Source: Lysobacter antibioticus (GTDB lineage Bacteria; Pseudomonadota; Gammaproteobacteria; Xanthomonadales; Xanthomonadaceae). From it: a DNA stretch of 59,137 bases. The notes under the pieces were generated by a model, which had not been told where the DNA came from, did not search any database, and saw only the letters and a list, made by a program, of their open reading frames with translations. The position numbers and the translations under genes were made by a program. The first letter of the stretch is position 1. Each line of letters starts with the position of its first letter. Location: positions 1 to 59,137 of the forward strand of contig NZ_JMTZ01000016.1 in the NCBI RefSeq assembly GCF_000731095.1, read 5' to 3'. Shown in pieces: positions 47,020 to 55,583 of the stretch.

Positions 47020-47917
47020 CGGCATGCCAGAAATCGTAGAAGTTGAACCAGTTGTAGGGGGCGCTGCGGGCTTGGGCCTGCAGGCGCTCGGCGTAACGCT
47101 GGACCAGTGCGGCAAGGATCGCCGGGCGGTTATGCCGCTCGATCGCCACACCCTCGCTGAACGTCTCGAACACCAGGTCGTAGCGCGCCCCCCCACGGTA
47201 CAGGCCGAAGGCCAGCACCACCGGCACTTTCAGTGCCGCCGCGATCAGCCACGGCGCGCTCGGGAACTCGGCCGGCGCGCCGAGGAAGGAGGCGGTGGTA
47301 TGCGGCTCGTGCGGCGCGGCGCGGTCGACCAGCAAGGCGACGATCGCGCCTTCGTCGGTGGCCTGCTTGATCGCGAACACGATCGAGGGGCCGTCCTGGC
47401 CGGCATCGATGACGGTGCGCGCGATCTGCGGATCCAGCGCGTCGAGCATCTCGGTCAGGGCCGGGTTATGGCCGCGGTCGAACACCACCCGCAGCTTCAG
47501 GCCGGGCCGACTGCGCGACAGCACCCGCAAGGCCTCGAAGCTGCCCAGGTGCGAGCCGAACAGCAGCAGGCCTTGGCCGCGGTCGAGATAGGGTTCGAGC
47601 TTGTCCAGGCCGTCCACGCGCACGTCGAACGGCGCCATGCGGCCGCTGAGCATGTACAGGCGATCGAGGATGGTCGCGGCGAAGGTGTGGATGTGGCGGG
47701 CGATGTCGAGCAAGCGCGGCGGACGGTCGAGCACCCGCGCCAGATAGTCGCGCGAGGCGCGCCGCTCCGGGCCGCGCACGATCAGGAAGTAGGCGACGAT
47801 CGGATACAGGGTCAGGCGCGCGATCGAGCGCCCGCCGCGACGGGCGATGAAGCCGATCAGGCGGAAGGCGAGGCGGCCGCCGCCTTCGGGGCGTTGCTTC
47901 CAGTGCTCGCCGCTCAT
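46940..47917 (-). CDS. LpxL/HtrB-like acyltransferase of the pigment locus
   Basis: A 325-aa protein with the lysophospholipid acyltransferase fold. The N-terminal membrane-associated helix contains L-Y-P-I-V-A-Y-F-L-I-V-R-G-P-E-R-R; motif G-S-H-L-G-S-F-E is the HX4D/E catalytic motif, and the end A-P-Y-N-W-F-N-F-Y-D-F-W resembles the conserved YNFYxxW tail of this pigment-cluster class. It probably attaches the polyene acid to a lipid or glycerol head group at the membrane. The ATG at 47917 overlaps the stop of the preceding dehydratase (ATGA). Longer upstream frames have no similarity. Confidence 0.86.
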   Translation of the reverse strand: MSGEHWKQRPEGGGRLAFRLIGFIARRGGRSIARLTLYPIVAYFLIVRGPERRASRDYLARVLDRPPRLLDIARHIHTFAATILDRLYMLSGRMAPFDVRVDGLDKLEPYLDRGQGLLLFGSHLGSFEALRVLSRSRPGLKLRVVFDRGHNPALTEMLDALDPQIARTVIDAGQDGPSIVFAIKQATDEGAIVALLVDRAAPHEPHTTASFLGAPAEFPSAPWLIAAALKVPVVLAFGLYRGGARYDLVFETFSEGVAIERHNRPAILAALVQRYAERLQAQARSAPYNWFNFYDFWHADDADQALHVDPGADARRRVAARRSGY

Positions 47918-48219
47918 GCCGAAGCCTCGGTGATGGGCAGATCGGCGACGACTTCGCCGCTGGCGAGCAGGTCGTCGCCGCGGCGCACGCGAAAGCGCCA
48001 ACGCGCCGCGCCCAGCGCGTCCAGTTCGACCTGCGCCGATTGCTCCGGCAACAAGGGCTGCAAGAACTTCACCTGCGGCAGACGCAATCCGTTCAGCGGC
48101 CCGTGCGCGGCTTCGACCGCGGCGATCACCTGCTCCAGCAGGACCACGCCAGGCACCAGCGGGCGCCCCGGGAAATGGCCGGGCAGGCAGGGATGATCGG
48201 ACGGGATCGAGAACGGCAT
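47914..48219 (-). CDS. ApeI-like hotdog dehydratase
   Basis: A 101-aa single hotdog domain: H-P-C-L-P-G-H-F-P-G-R-P-L-V-P-G-V (9-25) is the FabA/FabZ-type active-site segment with catalytic H15, and E29 lies on the central helix. With the second dehydratase it would form the polyene double bonds. It overlaps the acyltransferase start. The 163-bp gap upstream (48220-48382) is where an AMP-ligase gene lies in many related clusters but not here; a TATCCT -10-like element is in that gap on the minus strand. Confidence 0.85.
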   Translation of the reverse strand: MPFSIPSDHPCLPGHFPGRPLVPGVVLLEQVIAAVEAAHGPLNGLRLPQVKFLQPLLPEQSAQVELDALGAARWRFRVRRGDDLLASGEVVADLPITEASA

Positions 48220-48382
48220 ACAGGCGGGCGGCGGGGTCGGCGGTTGCGGCGAGGGTCACAGGATAAAGCACGCGCATTCAGCGGGGCGTCGAAATGCGAC
48301 GGCGGCCCTTGAATTACTGGAATTCGCAGTGTGCGACGGTGCCCAAACGCAGCGCCTGCGCGGTATCGGCCAACGGCTCCGT

Positions 48383-49111
48383 TCAGGAGAACAGCTCGCG
48401 CCAGAAGCCCGGGCCGAGCTTGGCCATGCGGTGCATGAAGTCGAAGAAGCCGCTCTCCGGGCGCACCGGGAAACGGCGCTGCCGCACCAGGTATTCGCCG
48501 GCGAACATGCCGACGACGACGCCGTAGTTGATCAGGTTGGCGAACCAGGACCATTGCTCCTGGCTGATCGCGACCGGCGGCACCTGTCCCAGGCGCGCCA
48601 GCACGCCGTCGGGCACGGCGATCATCGCCAGGGCGCCGTTGACCAGCGCCAGCACCGTCAACACCACCGCCCACAGCGCGGTCAGGCGGCGGGTATAGCG
48701 ATACAGCTCGGGCGACAAGGCCGACACCGGGCCTTCGTGCAGGGCCGCGACGATGCGCGTGATCAGGGCCTCGCGCGGCGCGCGCAGGCTGCGCCCGAAC
48801 CACCACGCCAGCCAGCCGTTGAACAGCATCGGCGGCGCCAGCAACAACATCTGCGCGTAGGGGGTGAAGGCCGACGCGGCCAGGGCCGCGAGCAGGACCA
48901 CGGTCGCCGCCCAGGCACGCCAGCGCAGGCCCAGCAAGCCGTCGATGGTCACGAACACGACCAGATCGGCCAGGGCCAATGCCGCCAGCGCGCCGCCGCC
49001 GTCGTGGCTGGCCCAATGCGCCAGCACCGGGTAGGCGATCGCCAGCAACAGGCGCGCGAGGGCGCTGGACGAAGGAGGGTTCACGTCGGCTCCGGGAACG
49101 GGCGCATGCAC
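48383..49111 (-). CDS. Polytopic membrane protein of the pigment locus (COG4648-like)
   Basis: A 242-aa protein with about five or six membrane helices in the first 175 residues (A-R-L-L-L-A-I-A-Y-P-V-L, L-A-L-A-D-L-V-V-F-V-T-I, A-W-W-F, L-T-A-L-W-A-V-V-L-T-V-L-A-L). The charged C-terminus (E-Y-L-V-R-Q-R-R-F and F-D-F-M-H-R-M-A-K-L) resembles the membrane protein that follows ACP in aryl-polyene clusters. The biochemical role is unknown; some authors treat it as part of the pigment machinery. It starts 32 bp after the ACP stop on the same strand. Confidence 0.75.
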   Translation of the reverse strand: MHAPVPGADVNPPSSSALARLLLAIAYPVLAHWASHDGGGALAALALADLVVFVTIDGLLGLRWRAWAATVVLLAALAASAFTPYAQMLLLAPPMLFNGWLAWWFGRSLRAPREALITRIVAALHEGPVSALSPELYRYTRRLTALWAVVLTVLALVNGALAMIAVPDGVLARLGQVPPVAISQEQWSWFANLINYGVVVGMFAGEYLVRQRRFPVRPESGFFDFMHRMAKLGPGFWRELFS

Positions 49112-49143
49112 TGGCGGTTCGACGCCGCGCCGGCCGCCGGCGT

Positions 49144-49413
49144 TCAGGCGGCCCGCTGCTGCTCGATATGCGCCGACAGCGCGCGCAGCGAAGCGAAGAT
49201 GCGGCGGTTCTCGTCGCTGTCGGAGCGCAGCTGGAAGCCGTAGCGCTTGGTGATCGCCAGGGCGAGTTCCAGTGCGTCGATCGAGTCCAGGCCGAGGCCT
49301 TCGTTGAACAGCGCCGCTTCCGGATCGATCTGCTCCGGTGCCACGTCTTCCAGGTTCAGGCTCTCGACCAGCAGCTGCGCCAGTTCGCGTTCGGCGGGGC
49401 TTTGTTCAGACAT
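49144..49413 (-). CDS. Acyl carrier protein of the pigment locus
   Basis: An 89-aa acidic helical protein with L-G-L-D-S-I-D-A-L-E-L, where S44 is the site for the phosphopantetheine arm. It carries the growing aryl-polyene chain and the starter. It is first in the minus-strand operon; its promoter region (49414-49642) is shared with the divergent halogenase-like gene. The long plus-strand frames here are shadows of it. Confidence 0.93.
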   Translation of the reverse strand: MSEQSPAERELAQLLVESLNLEDVAPEQIDPEAALFNEGLGLDSIDALELALAITKRYGFQLRSDSDENRRIFASLRALSAHIEQQRAA

Positions 49414-49630
49414 CGGGCGATCCGGTCACGGTGGGACAAGGGGCGCAACGATCCGCCATCGGCGCCGCAGGCGCAACCGCCGGGTGCGGCGAGCCCGCTG
49501 TTCGGCCCCACCCGGCAGCCGCTTCGGCCTGCGGCGGACCTGCGTTATCAGGCACTTGAGGCGTTGTGCCGAAGCGGCGCGACGACGCCGGCGCCCCGCC
49601 GCCGCTGCGCAGCGGGCCGAGGCGGCAGGC

Positions 49631-49636
49631 TATCAT
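49631..49636 (+). promoter_or_regulatory. -10-like TATCAT immediately before the halogenase start
   Basis: TATCAT is followed by six bases and the ATG at 49643, matching the leaderless layout seen at hemF, polA and uvrD. No ribosome-binding site is present. Confidence 0.4.
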
Positions 49637-49642
49637 TTGCGC

Positions 49643-51043
49643 ATGAATCCGCCCGACTCCGCGCCCGACGCGGCCGCACCGACGGCCACCGCTGCTTCCA
49701 GCACGGCCAGCCCCTCCCACGCCGCGCAGACCATCGACACCGATGTCCTGGTGATCGGCGGCGGCCCGGCCGGCACCACCGCGGCGACCCTGCTCGCCCG
49801 CAAGGGCTGGAAGGTGTTGCTGCTGGAAAAAGGCAGCCACCCGCGCTTCCACATCGGCGAGTCGCTGCTGCCGATGAACCTGGCCATCCTCGAGCGCCTC
49901 GGCGTGCTCGAACAGGTGCGCGCGATCGGCATCCACAAGCCCGGCGCCGAGTTCCCGATCGACGCCGAGCGCTACAACACCTTCCGCTTCGAGCGCGCGC
50001 TCAACCCGGTCTACGGCTACGCCTTCCAGGTCAAGCGCGAGGAATTCGACGAACTGCTGTTCCGCCACGCCCAGGCCAACGGCGTCGACGCCCGCGAACG
50101 GGTCAAGGTCGAGAAGATCGAGTTCGGCGCCGACGGCCGCCCGTCGATGGTTCACGCCCGCGGCGACGACGGCCGCGAGCTGCGGGTGCGCCCGCGCTAC
50201 CTCGTCGACGGCAGCGGCCGCGACACCTTCCTCGGCGGCCAGCTCAAGCTCAAGCAGAAGAATCAGCTGCACCAGTCGGCGGCGATCTTCAGCCACTTCA
50301 CCGGCGTGCAGCGCCGCGACGGCGAGGACGCCGGCAACATCACCGTGCAGCGTTTCGCCCACGGCTGGATGTGGCTGATCCCGCTGCAGCGCGACGTCAT
50401 GAGCGTCGGCGCGGTGTGTTTCCCCGAATACCTCAAGCAACGCCGCGGCGACAGCGAAGGCTTCCTGATGCAGACGCTGGAGTCCGAGCCGTCGGTATGG
50501 CGGCGCATGCAGGGCGCACAGCGCTGCGGCGACGTCCATGTGACCGGCAACTATTCCTACACCTGCTCGCGTATGACCGGCCCGGGCTGGGTCATGGTCG
50601 GCGACGCCTACGCCTTCGTCGATCCGGTGTTCTCCTCCGGCGTCTACCTCGGCATGAACAGCGGCGAACAAGCCGCCTCGGTGGTCGACGGCGCCCTGCG
50701 CGAGCCGGCGCGCGAGACCGAACTGCAGGCGGCGATGGTCAAACGCCTCAAGCGCGGCCTGCGTCATTTCCAATGGTTCATCTATCGCTTCACCACGCCG
50801 GTGATGCGCGAGCTGTTCAACGCCCCGCGCAACTATTGGCAGATCGAGCAGGCGGTGATCTCGATGCTGGCCGGCGACGTGTTCGACAACCGCGAGGTGC
50901 TGCGCCGCCTGCGCGTGTTCCGCTTCGTCTATGCGATGACGGCGCTGCGCATGGCGCCGCAGGCGCTGCGCGGCTGGTGGCGGCGCAAGCGCCAGGTCGG
51001 CGTCGATTTCCGCGGCGACACCCTGCAACGGGGCAATCCGTGA
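49643..51043 (+). CDS. Flavin-dependent halogenase-like oxidoreductase of the pigment locus
   Basis: A 466-aa FAD enzyme. G-G-G-P-A-G (39-44) binds FAD; the halogenase signature W-x-W-x-I-P is present at 242-247 (W-M-W-L-I-P); K99 in H-K-P-G-A-E-F stands where the catalytic lysine of flavin-dependent halogenases lies. Xanthomonadins are brominated aryl polyenes, so a ring halogenation role fits, although some cluster members of this family act as ring hydroxylases or oxidases. The start is chosen at 49643, just after a -10 element; the frame before it overlaps ACP. Its stop overlaps the chorismatase start (GTGA). Confidence 0.87.
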   Translation: MNPPDSAPDAAAPTATAASSTASPSHAAQTIDTDVLVIGGGPAGTTAATLLARKGWKVLLLEKGSHPRFHIGESLLPMNLAILERLGVLEQVRAIGIHKPGAEFPIDAERYNTFRFERALNPVYGYAFQVKREEFDELLFRHAQANGVDARERVKVEKIEFGADGRPSMVHARGDDGRELRVRPRYLVDGSGRDTFLGGQLKLKQKNQLHQSAAIFSHFTGVQRRDGEDAGNITVQRFAHGWMWLIPLQRDVMSVGAVCFPEYLKQRRGDSEGFLMQTLESEPSVWRRMQGAQRCGDVHVTGNYSYTCSRMTGPGWVMVGDAYAFVDPVFSSGVYLGMNSGEQAASVVDGALREPARETELQAAMVKRLKRGLRHFQWFIYRFTTPVMRELFNAPRNYWQIEQAVISMLAGDVFDNREVLRRLRVFRFVYAMTALRMAPQALRGWWRRKRQVGVDFRGDTLQRGNP

Positions 51044-52059
51044 GCGCGGCCGAAGCCATGTTGGCGATGCCGCCGCAACTGCAGGTCGACTACGTCGCGG
51101 CCACGCCGGCCGAGTTGCTCGCCCAGGACGACACCCTGGCGGTATTCGGCTTCGGCGCGCAGGCGCCGCAGCACGACGACCCGCGTTATCTGCGCGTGGC
51201 CCTGGAACCGTTCGGCGACCGGCGCCTGGAGCGCTGGCGCGGCCGCGGCCCGGTGATCAAGGGCCGCGACGGCGACCTGGCCTGGTCGGAAGACGGCGCG
51301 CTGCAGTTCGGCGTGATCGAATTCGACGAGCCCGAACCGCTGCCGGGCGAAGCCACCAACGGCGAGATCGCGCGCGCCGCCGAATACCTGTACCGCAAGT
51401 TGCTCGCCTTCACGCAAGCGCGCGGCTATCCGCATTTGTTGCGGATCTGGAACTACCTCGACGGCATCACCCTCGGCCACGGCGACGAAGAGCGCTACCG
51501 CGTGTTCTGCGTCGGCCGCGCCAAGGGCCTGGGCGATTTCGACATCGCGCGCCTGCCGGCGGCGACCGCGATCGGCCGCGTCGACGGCGCGCGCCGCTTG
51601 CAGGTGTATTGGCTGGCCTCGCGCACGCCCGGCACGCCGCTGGAAAACCCGCGCCAGGTCAGCGCCTATCGCTACCCGCGCCAGTACGGCCCGCAGCCGC
51701 CGAGCTTCGCCCGCGCCATGCTGCCGCCGCAGCCGGCGGCGATGCCGCTGCTGTTGTCGGGCACCGCGGCAGTGGTCGGCCACGAGTCCAGGCATGCCGA
51801 TTCGGTGCTGGCCCAGCTCGACGAAACCCTGGCCAACTTCGACAGCCTGCTCGGCGTCGCCCGCCAGCGCCAGCCGCAGTTGTCGAGCGCGTTCGGCGGC
51901 GGCTCCTGCCTGAAGGTGTACGTGCGCGACGTCGAGGAGATCGACAACGTCGCCGCCGCGCTCGACCGCCGCTTCGGCGATCGGGTGCCGCGCATCCTGC
52001 TGCACGCGGCGATCTGCCGCTACGAACTGCGCGTGGAGATCGACGGCTCGCACGGCTGA
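51040..52059 (+). CDS. xanB2: XanB2-like chorismatase (3-/4-hydroxybenzoate synthase)
   Basis: A 339-aa protein of the chorismatase family (FkbO/Hyg5/XanB2), which cleaves chorismate to hydroxybenzoates; in Xanthomonas XanB2 supplies 3-hydroxybenzoate for xanthomonadin and 4-hydroxybenzoate for ubiquinone. Landmarks include Y-L-Y-R-K-L-L-A-F, L-R-I-W-N-Y-L-D-G-I, A-Y-R-Y-P-R-Q-Y-G-P-Q-P-P-S-F-A-R-A, and the C-terminal C-R-Y-E-L-R-V-E-I with the conserved Glu. The GTG at 51040 overlaps the halogenase stop and suggests coupling; an ATG at 51058 is an alternative. It is cytosolic and provides the pigment starter. Confidence 0.9.
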   Translation: MSAAEAMLAMPPQLQVDYVAATPAELLAQDDTLAVFGFGAQAPQHDDPRYLRVALEPFGDRRLERWRGRGPVIKGRDGDLAWSEDGALQFGVIEFDEPEPLPGEATNGEIARAAEYLYRKLLAFTQARGYPHLLRIWNYLDGITLGHGDEERYRVFCVGRAKGLGDFDIARLPAATAIGRVDGARRLQVYWLASRTPGTPLENPRQVSAYRYPRQYGPQPPSFARAMLPPQPAAMPLLLSGTAAVVGHESRHADSVLAQLDETLANFDSLLGVARQRQPQLSSAFGGGSCLKVYVRDVEEIDNVAAALDRRFGDRVPRILLHAAICRYELRVEIDGSHG

Positions 52060-52251
52060 CGCGCCGCCGTGCAAACGCCGCCGGGCTTGTTCGCGGCCGG
52101 CAACCTCGATGCAGCGGCGCCTCAGGGCGCCGTTTGCGCCTGAATTCGCGCCGACGCCCATCGGTCCCGGCCACCTGTGGCACTTGAAATCGGCCCGCCA
52201 GACGCTACGTTGCGCATGTGGCCAAACGGGCCGACTGCGGAGTACGACACG

Positions 52252-52500
52252 ATGGGATTGATCAGCCTGCTCTGGGGCATCGTCGCGCTGCTGTGGATGA
52301 TCCTCGCCCTGATCCCGCTGCTGGGCTGGGGCAACTGGTTCCTGATCCCGTTCGCCGCGGTCGGCGCGATCATCGCCGCGATCGGAGTGCTGTTCACCAG
52401 CTCGGAAAAGAACGGCCGCGCCAAGACCGGCCTGCTGCTCAACGCCATCGTGATCGTGGTCGGCGTGGTCCGCCTGGGCATCGGCGGCGGCATCGTCTGA
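52252..52500 (+). CDS. Small two-or-three-helix membrane protein (82 aa)
   Basis: A hydrophobic protein beginning M-G-L-I-S-L-L-W-G-I with three membrane segments (about 3-25, 30-50 and 60-80) separated by a basic S-S-E-K-N-G-R-A-K loop. I do not recognise a family. The frame opens upstream at 52177, but the ATG at 52252 begins the membrane segment and is preferred. It lies 192 bp after xanB2 and could be a distal pigment gene, but nothing shows this. Stop-anchored repeats follow it. Confidence 0.6.
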   Translation: MGLISLLWGIVALLWMILALIPLLGWGNWFLIPFAAVGAIIAAIGVLFTSSEKNGRAKTGLLLNAIVIVVGVVRLGIGGGIV

Positions 52501-52590
52501 GCGCGACCGCCTGAGCGGAGGCTTCATTCGAGAGCGATCGCCTGAGCGGCGACCGCATTCGAATCCGTTCGCTGAGCCGCGACCGCGCCG
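52497..52590. repeat. Degenerate tandem repeats after a stop codon (TGAGCG-type)
   Basis: CTGAGCGCGACCGC begins at the stop (TGA 52498-52500), and related units recur at 52511, 52541 and 52572. The middle copies also share a CATTCGA segment, giving a period near 31 bp. The sequence between the small membrane gene and the ABC gene (52501-52699) holds nothing else. Confidence 0.55.
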
Positions 52591-52699
52591 CTCAGCCCGA
52601 TACGGCGATGCAGTGGCGCGATCGTCGCGCCCGATCCTGCGCTATCGATGCTCCGGGCCGAAATCCGGTTCGGACGGTTCGTGAGCGCGAAGCTCGGGC

Positions 52700-54262
52700 T
52701 CAGGCCTGGTCGAGCGCGGTTTTCGGACGCGCGGCGAGCAAGGCCTGCGTGTGCGCGTGTTGCGGCGCGCGCAGCACCTGCGCGGTCGGCCCGGTCTCGA
52801 CGATGCGGCCGGCTTCGAGCACGGCGATGCGTTCGGCCACCGCCGCCGCCGCGGCGAGGTCGTGAGTCACGAACAACAAGGCCAGGCCGCGTTCGCGCTT
52901 GAGCCGCGCGAGCAGAGCCAAAATCGCCGCGCGGTGATGCGCGTCCAGGGCCGACACCGCTTCGTCGCAGACCAACAGTTCGGGATCGGTCGCCAGTGCG
53001 CGCGCGATCGCGATGCGCTGGCGCTGGCCGCCGGAGAACTGGTGCGGATAGCGATCCAGCATGGCCTCGTCCAGCCCGACCGCCTGCATCAATGCGGCGG
53101 CATGACGGCGACGCGCGGCGGCATCGCCGCGAGCGTGGATGCGCAAGGGTTCGGCCACGATCTCGCCGATGCGCAGGCGCGGATCGAGCGAGGCGTAGGG
53201 GTCCTGGAACACGACCCCGGTGCGTGCGCGCAAGCGGCGCAAGGCGCGCGCGTCGAGACCGCCGAGATCGGTGCCGTCGATCGACACCCGGCCCTGCGCG
53301 CCGCGCAACAGGCGCAGCAACACGCGGCCGAGCGTGCTCTTGCCGCTGCCGCTCTCGCCGACCAGGGCCAGGCCCTCGCCGCGGCGCAGCTCGATGTCGA
53401 CACCGTCGAGCGCGCTGTGCGCGGCGCGCGGATAGCGCATGCGCAGGCCTTCGCCGCGCAGCAACACCGGCTCCTCCGACGCACGCTCCGGTAAAGCCTC
53501 GATGCGGTCGGCGGCGAGCAGTTCGCGCGTATAGGCCTGGGTCGGCGCGGCGAACACCGCGGCGGTGTCGCCGCGTTCGACCACCGCACCGCGCTGCAGC
53601 ACCAGCAATTGCTGCGCGTAGGCGCCGACCAGCGGCAAGTCGTGACTGATCAGCAACAACGCCAGGCGATCCTCGCGACGCAGGCGGTCGAGCAGGTCGA
53701 GGATGTCGCGGGCGATGCGCGCATCCAAGGCCGAGGTCGGTTCGTCGGCGATCAACACCCGCGGCTGGGTCGCCAAGGCCAAAGCGATCGCGATGCGCTG
53801 GCGCTGGCCGCCGGAAAACTGGTGCGGATAGCGCCGCAGCGCGTTCGCCGGGTCCGGCAATTGCACGCGCTCGAACAAGGCCAGCGCACGTTCGCGCGCG
53901 GCCGCCGCCGACAAGCCGCAGACCGCGCGCAGGGTTTCGTCGAGTTGCGCACCGACGCGACGCAGCGGATGCAGGGCCGCAAGCGGGTCCTGCGGCACCC
54001 AGGCCAGGCTGCGGCCGCGCAGGCGCGCGTGCGCGGCGCCGCCGAGGGCGATGCTTTCGCCGTCGACCTGCAGGCGCCCTTCGCCGCGCAGCTCCGGCGG
54101 CAACAGGCCGAGCAGCGCGAGCGCGGTCAGGCTCTTGCCGCTGCCGCTTTCGCCGACCACGCCGAGGCATTCGCCGGCGTGCAGTTGCAGATCGAGCGGC
54201 CCGAGCAAGCCGTGCGCGCGCGTCGCCACCGTCAGCGCCTGCAAACGCAACAACGCGCTCAT
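52700..54262 (-). CDS. Double ABC ATPase of peptide-importer type (OppDF/YejF-like)
   Basis: A 520-aa protein with two ABC domains: Walker A G-E-S-G-S-G-K-S in each half, the signature F-S-G-G-Q-R-Q-R in each, and Walker B D-E-P-T-S-A-L-D and D-E-A-V-S-A-L-D. The halves resemble OppD and OppF, as in YejF. It would power uptake of peptides or another solute by a membrane permease. It overlaps the permease gene by 4 bp. The ATG at 54262 is chosen because the upstream frame lies inside the permease gene. No partner permease of OppB type or binding protein is nearby. Confidence 0.92.
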   Translation of the reverse strand: MSALLRLQALTVATRAHGLLGPLDLQLHAGECLGVVGESGSGKSLTALALLGLLPPELRGEGRLQVDGESIALGGAAHARLRGRSLAWVPQDPLAALHPLRRVGAQLDETLRAVCGLSAAAARERALALFERVQLPDPANALRRYPHQFSGGQRQRIAIALALATQPRVLIADEPTSALDARIARDILDLLDRLRREDRLALLLISHDLPLVGAYAQQLLVLQRGAVVERGDTAAVFAAPTQAYTRELLAADRIEALPERASEEPVLLRGEGLRMRYPRAAHSALDGVDIELRRGEGLALVGESGSGKSTLGRVLLRLLRGAQGRVSIDGTDLGGLDARALRRLRARTGVVFQDPYASLDPRLRIGEIVAEPLRIHARGDAAARRRHAAALMQAVGLDEAMLDRYPHQFSGGQRQRIAIARALATDPELLVCDEAVSALDAHHRAAILALLARLKRERGLALLFVTHDLAAAAAVAERIAVLEAGRIVETGPTAQVLRAPQHAHTQALLAARPKTALDQA

Positions 54263-55119
54263 GCGGCCGCCGCCCCGACCTTGGCGCCGCCGTCGCCGGC
54301 GTCGCCGCGCACGTCGAGCCAATCACGCAGGCCGTCGCCGAGAAACTGGAACGCCGCCAGGGTCGCGACCAGGAACCCGGCCGGGAACAACAAGGTCCAC
54401 GGTGCGCTGTCGAGCTCCTGCACGCCTTCGGCGAGCAGGCCGCCCCAACTCGACGAGGGCTCGTCGATCGACAGGCCGAGGAAGCCGAGGAAGCTTTCGA
54501 CCAGGATCGCCTGCGGCAGGATCAGGCCGAGATACACGAACGCCAGCGGCAACAGATTCGGCAGCACATGCCAGCGCAGGCGCTGGCCGAAACTCGCCCC
54601 GGTCGCTTGCGCGGCGAGCACGAACGGCGCCTCGCGCAGGCGCGCGGCCTCGGCGCGCATCACCCGCGCCAGGTCGATCCAGACATACCCGCCGATCGCC
54701 GCGAGCAGCAGCAACAGCGAGCGCTCGAACAGGGTCAGCAACAGGATCACCACCAGCAGGAACGGCAGCGCCGAGAACACGTCGAGCACCCGCAGCATCG
54801 CGCGCTCGACGCGGCCGCCGGCGAGCCCGGCGATGGCGCCGTAGCCCAAGCCGATGACCAGGGCGACCACGCTGGCGAGCAAGCCGATGCCGAGCGAGAG
54901 GCGGCCGCCGGCGAGCGTGCGCGCGAACACGTCGCGGCCGATCGCGTCGGTGCCGAACCAGTGCCCGGCCGTGCCCGGCCGCACCGACAGCGCGTCCCAG
55001 TCGGGCAGGATCGGCCCGTAGCGACCCAGCGCCGGCGCGAGCCAGCAGGCGGTGGCGAGCGCGGCGAGCACCAGCAAGCAGGTGCGGGCGAGCGGCGGAA
55101 GCGAGGCGAGAGAACGCAT
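54259..55119 (-). CDS. ABC permease of OppC/YejE type
   Basis: A 286-aa permease with five or six membrane helices. The N-terminal W-F-G-T-D-A-I-G-R-D-V-F motif (about 54-65) and the EAA-type loop (A-A-Q-A-T-G-A-S-F) with W-H-V-L-P-N-L mark it as the C-type subunit of peptide importers. It normally pairs with an OppB-type subunit, which is absent here. It is first of the two-gene unit; the upstream region is full of repeats. Either its partner is encoded elsewhere or the system is reduced. Confidence 0.9.
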   Translation of the reverse strand: MRSLASLPPLARTCLLVLAALATACWLAPALGRYGPILPDWDALSVRPGTAGHWFGTDAIGRDVFARTLAGGRLSLGIGLLASVVALVIGLGYGAIAGLAGGRVERAMLRVLDVFSALPFLLVVILLLTLFERSLLLLLAAIGGYVWIDLARVMRAEAARLREAPFVLAAQATGASFGQRLRWHVLPNLLPLAFVYLGLILPQAILVESFLGFLGLSIDEPSSSWGGLLAEGVQELDSAPWTLLFPAGFLVATLAAFQFLGDGLRDWLDVRGDAGDGGAKVGAAAA

Positions 55120-55203
55120 GGGCGCTCATCCTAACGGCTTCGTGGGCGAACCGGTCCGGCAGAGCGGCGGTGTATCCGCGCCTTACTTCCTATCGACCTA
55201 CTC

Positions 55204-55461
55204 CATTCCCCACTTTGAAAAAGGGAGTTAAGGGGGATTTGCCTTTGGCCTTGCTCCCGCTTCGACCGGATCACCGCGACCTGCCCGCAAATCCCCCGGC
55301 GCAGCCGCAACCTAGTTTCGCCATGCAACGCAGGCGCCAGCCCCCTTTTGCAAAGGGGGCGAATCATCTGCGCGCCCCAGATCGACCGCGCCCCTCGGAT
55401 CGTCCGTATCCGGCCGAAGCATTCCCCCTTTTGGAAAAGGGGGGAGGGGGGATTTGCCTTT
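55204..55461. repeat. Three CCCCCTTT/AAAGGGGG repeat copies in a 460-bp gene-free region
   Basis: Copies at 55204-55242, 55340-55360 and 55421-55461. Two include the GGGGGATTTGC part that also appears at 17820, and its inverse GCAAATCCCCC follows near 55290. The region 55120-55583 has no gene; the open frames there are repeat sequence. It separates the ABC genes from the sulfur genes. Confidence 0.8.
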
Positions 55462-55583
55462 AGCTTTTGCCTCGCCCCCATCGCGACCTGCCCCCACATA
55501 GCCCCAGGTCATAAGCAGATGAGGCAATACCTTTTCCCCTGGGCCACCGGTCGCGGCCACATTCCCTACATGGTGAATGGGAA

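Noticed and set aside
48979-51039. Upstream extension of the XanB2 frame through ACP and halogenase
   Set aside because: Shadow sequence without similarity; the family start is near 51040-51058.
55131-55583. Short open frames in the repeat field before the Rrf2 gene
   Set aside because: They translate the CCCCCTTT repeats and have no start signals.
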